Assembly (NCBI GenBank): GCA_009694745.1
Contig: SHUF01000028.1
Coordinates: 1-32,586 of the forward strand
DNA: 32,586 nucleotides
Direction of reading: 5' to 3'
Origin: Acidobacteriota bacterium
GTDB lineage: Bacteria > Acidobacteriota > Vicinamibacteria > Vicinamibacterales > SCN-69-37
Below the pieces are notes generated by a model. The model did no database searches. It saw nothing but the letters and a program-made list of their open reading frames with translations, and had not been told where the DNA came from. Shown here piece after piece: positions 31,929-32,586 of the stretch. How positions within the stretch are numbered: position 1 is the first letter of the stretch; the number at the start of each line of letters is the position of its first letter. Position numbers and translations under genes: made by a program.

Positions 31929-32243
31929 ATGGTCGCCCTGCGAATTGGATCACTCGCCATCATGGCGCTCTGGATTGGCGGCCTGGCGACGTTGGCCCTG
32001 GTGGCGGCGCCGCCGGAATTCGTGGAACGATTCCGGCACATCTCCTGGGCCCTCGGGGGCGCCTTGCTCGCGTTGCTTGCCGTGCGCGCCCTGCTTGGAC
32101 CGCGACCGCGCCGCCTGGCCGTGCAAGTCTGGCTTGTGAACGCCATGCTTCTGGCCAGCGCCTTCATCCTCACCAACGGCGCCATTGTGCTGACGCTTGG
32201 CGCCGGCCTCGCCGTATTCTGGATTGAAACCAAGGACGGCTAA
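31929..32243 (+). CDS. Small membrane protein, DUF4149-like
   Basis: 104 residues, four helices (SLAIMALWIGGLATLALVAA, ISWALGGALLALLAVRALLG, LAVQVWLVNAMLLASAFILT, GAIVLTLGAGLAVFWIE). The LWIGGLATLALVAAPPEF opening is reminiscent of DUF4149 membrane proteins, though this one is shorter than typical. The function is unknown. ATG 31929 is chosen over TTG 31926 because of the six-base spacing from CATAAT. Its stop overlaps the stop of the convergent hibernation-factor gene. Confidence 0.6.
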   Translation: MVALRIGSLAIMALWIGGLATLALVAAPPEFVERFRHISWALGGALLALLAVRALLGPRPRRLAVQVWLVNAMLLASAFILTNGAIVLTLGAGLAVFWIETKDG

Positions 32244-32586
32244 CGGCGCTTGCGGGCCGCCAGCTTCTTCCCGCTGACCTTCCGCATGTGCCGCGTCAGC
32301 GCATCAAACGCCTGCTGCACAGCCTTGGCAGGCACGGCCGCTGACGATGACTTGCGTGTGACGACGAGGTCGCCGGGCATCGCGAGGGAAATCCTCACCT
32401 CGACCGCGTTGCCGCTGTGGTGATGCTTGTGCGGCACCTCCACCGACACATGGCATCCGACGATACGGCCATGGAGCGATCCCAGCTCGTCCACCCGCGC
32501 GGCGATCTCCCGTTCAATCGACGCTGCCCGCCGCATGTTGAGAAACTTGATTTGTAGAGGGAGGAATGAGGGCCATGAGCCTAGTT
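32240..32586 (-). CDS. Ribosome hibernation-promoting factor-like protein (5' end outside window)
   Basis: HPF/RaiA-type fold. The frame is open to the window edge, and the upstream extension reads LPLQIKFLNM followed by RRAASIEREIAARVDELGSL, the normal opening of the family; therefore the ATG at 32536 is internal, and the true start was not found before the edge. Further on, CHVSVEVPHKHHHSGNAVEV and the ISLAMPGDLVVTRK strand match the family core, with a basic tail (KKLAARKRR). Such proteins bind the decoding centre and stabilise idle ribosomes; the short C-terminus indicates a short-form HPF. Confidence 0.75.
   Translation of the reverse strand, partial: LGSWPSFLPLQIKFLNMRRAASIEREIAARVDELGSLHGRIVGCHVSVEVPHKHHHSGNAVEVRISLAMPGDLVVTRKSSSAAVPAKAVQQAFDALTRHMRKVSGKKLAARKRR

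Noticed and set aside
1-32586. UGA reassigned to Trp throughout the genome, suggested by two TGG to TGA changes
   Set aside because: UGA is used as a normal stop at many well-defined gene ends here (3000, 7712, 19438, 20370, 25547), several overlapping the next start codon, so reassignment is not supported.
1-32586. CRISPR arrays, tRNA or rRNA genes, transposase genes
   Set aside because: No regularly spaced repeat-spacer units, tRNA cloverleaf, conserved rRNA segment or transposase motif was seen on either strand.

Overview
The window is high-GC bacterial DNA, most likely from an Acidobacteriota genome (class Vicinamibacteria or a relative). This is inferred from the gene set: two Ser/Thr kinases with C-terminal PD40/TolB-like propellers, two VWFA proteins of the acidobacterial type, a carboxypeptidase-regulatory-like protein, a GH51 arabinofuranosidase and a tricorn-type propeller fused to gamma-glutamyltransferase. 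No rRNA, tRNA, CRISPR array or transposase gene was seen.

Layout. 1-3700: a kinase-propeller gene split by an in-frame TGA, a glycerophosphodiester phosphodiesterase and a VapBC toxin-antitoxin pair. 3813-7712: a secreted GH51 enzyme and a GT87-like membrane glycosyltransferase, divergent. 7742-13783: a second kinase-propeller gene (ruined by three frameshifts), a CarboxypepD_reg protein, a SelW-like gene that reads as a selenoprotein (C8-x-x-U11 with a SECIS-like hairpin), a zinc-ribbon protein, an acid phosphatase broken by TAG, an RHH-like regulator and a secreted unknown. 13843-18342 (minus strand): the F0 half of ATP synthase (atpZ, atpI-like, atpB, atpE, atpF), then an EamA transporter and a fatty acid desaturase; no F1 genes follow. 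18518-24733: two VWFA genes overlapping a CobA-HemD fusion gene that carries a frameshift and an internal deletion, then an M1 peptidase and a membrane protein. 24780-32586: nadE, the propeller-GGT fusion, a PQQ-type propeller gene split by TGA, transketolase, a small membrane protein and a hibernation-factor gene that leaves the window.

Three themes cut across the genes. First, five of about 28 genes carry disabling lesions, pointing either to real gene decay or to consensus errors in the assembly. Second, at least ten genes have a -10-like hexamer ending 5 to 8 bases before the start codon and no Shine-Dalgarno sequence, so leaderless transcripts look common. Third, several long near-perfect palindromes (6436-6511, 11969-12038, 15759-15842, 23681-23709) sit at gene edges; one provides the apparent start codon of the EamA gene.

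The strongest single observation is the SelW-like selenoprotein: the UGA falls exactly on the second redox position of the CxxC/CxxU motif, the frame stays open for 64 family-like codons after it, and a hairpin with a GGU-containing loop lies 21 bases downstream.
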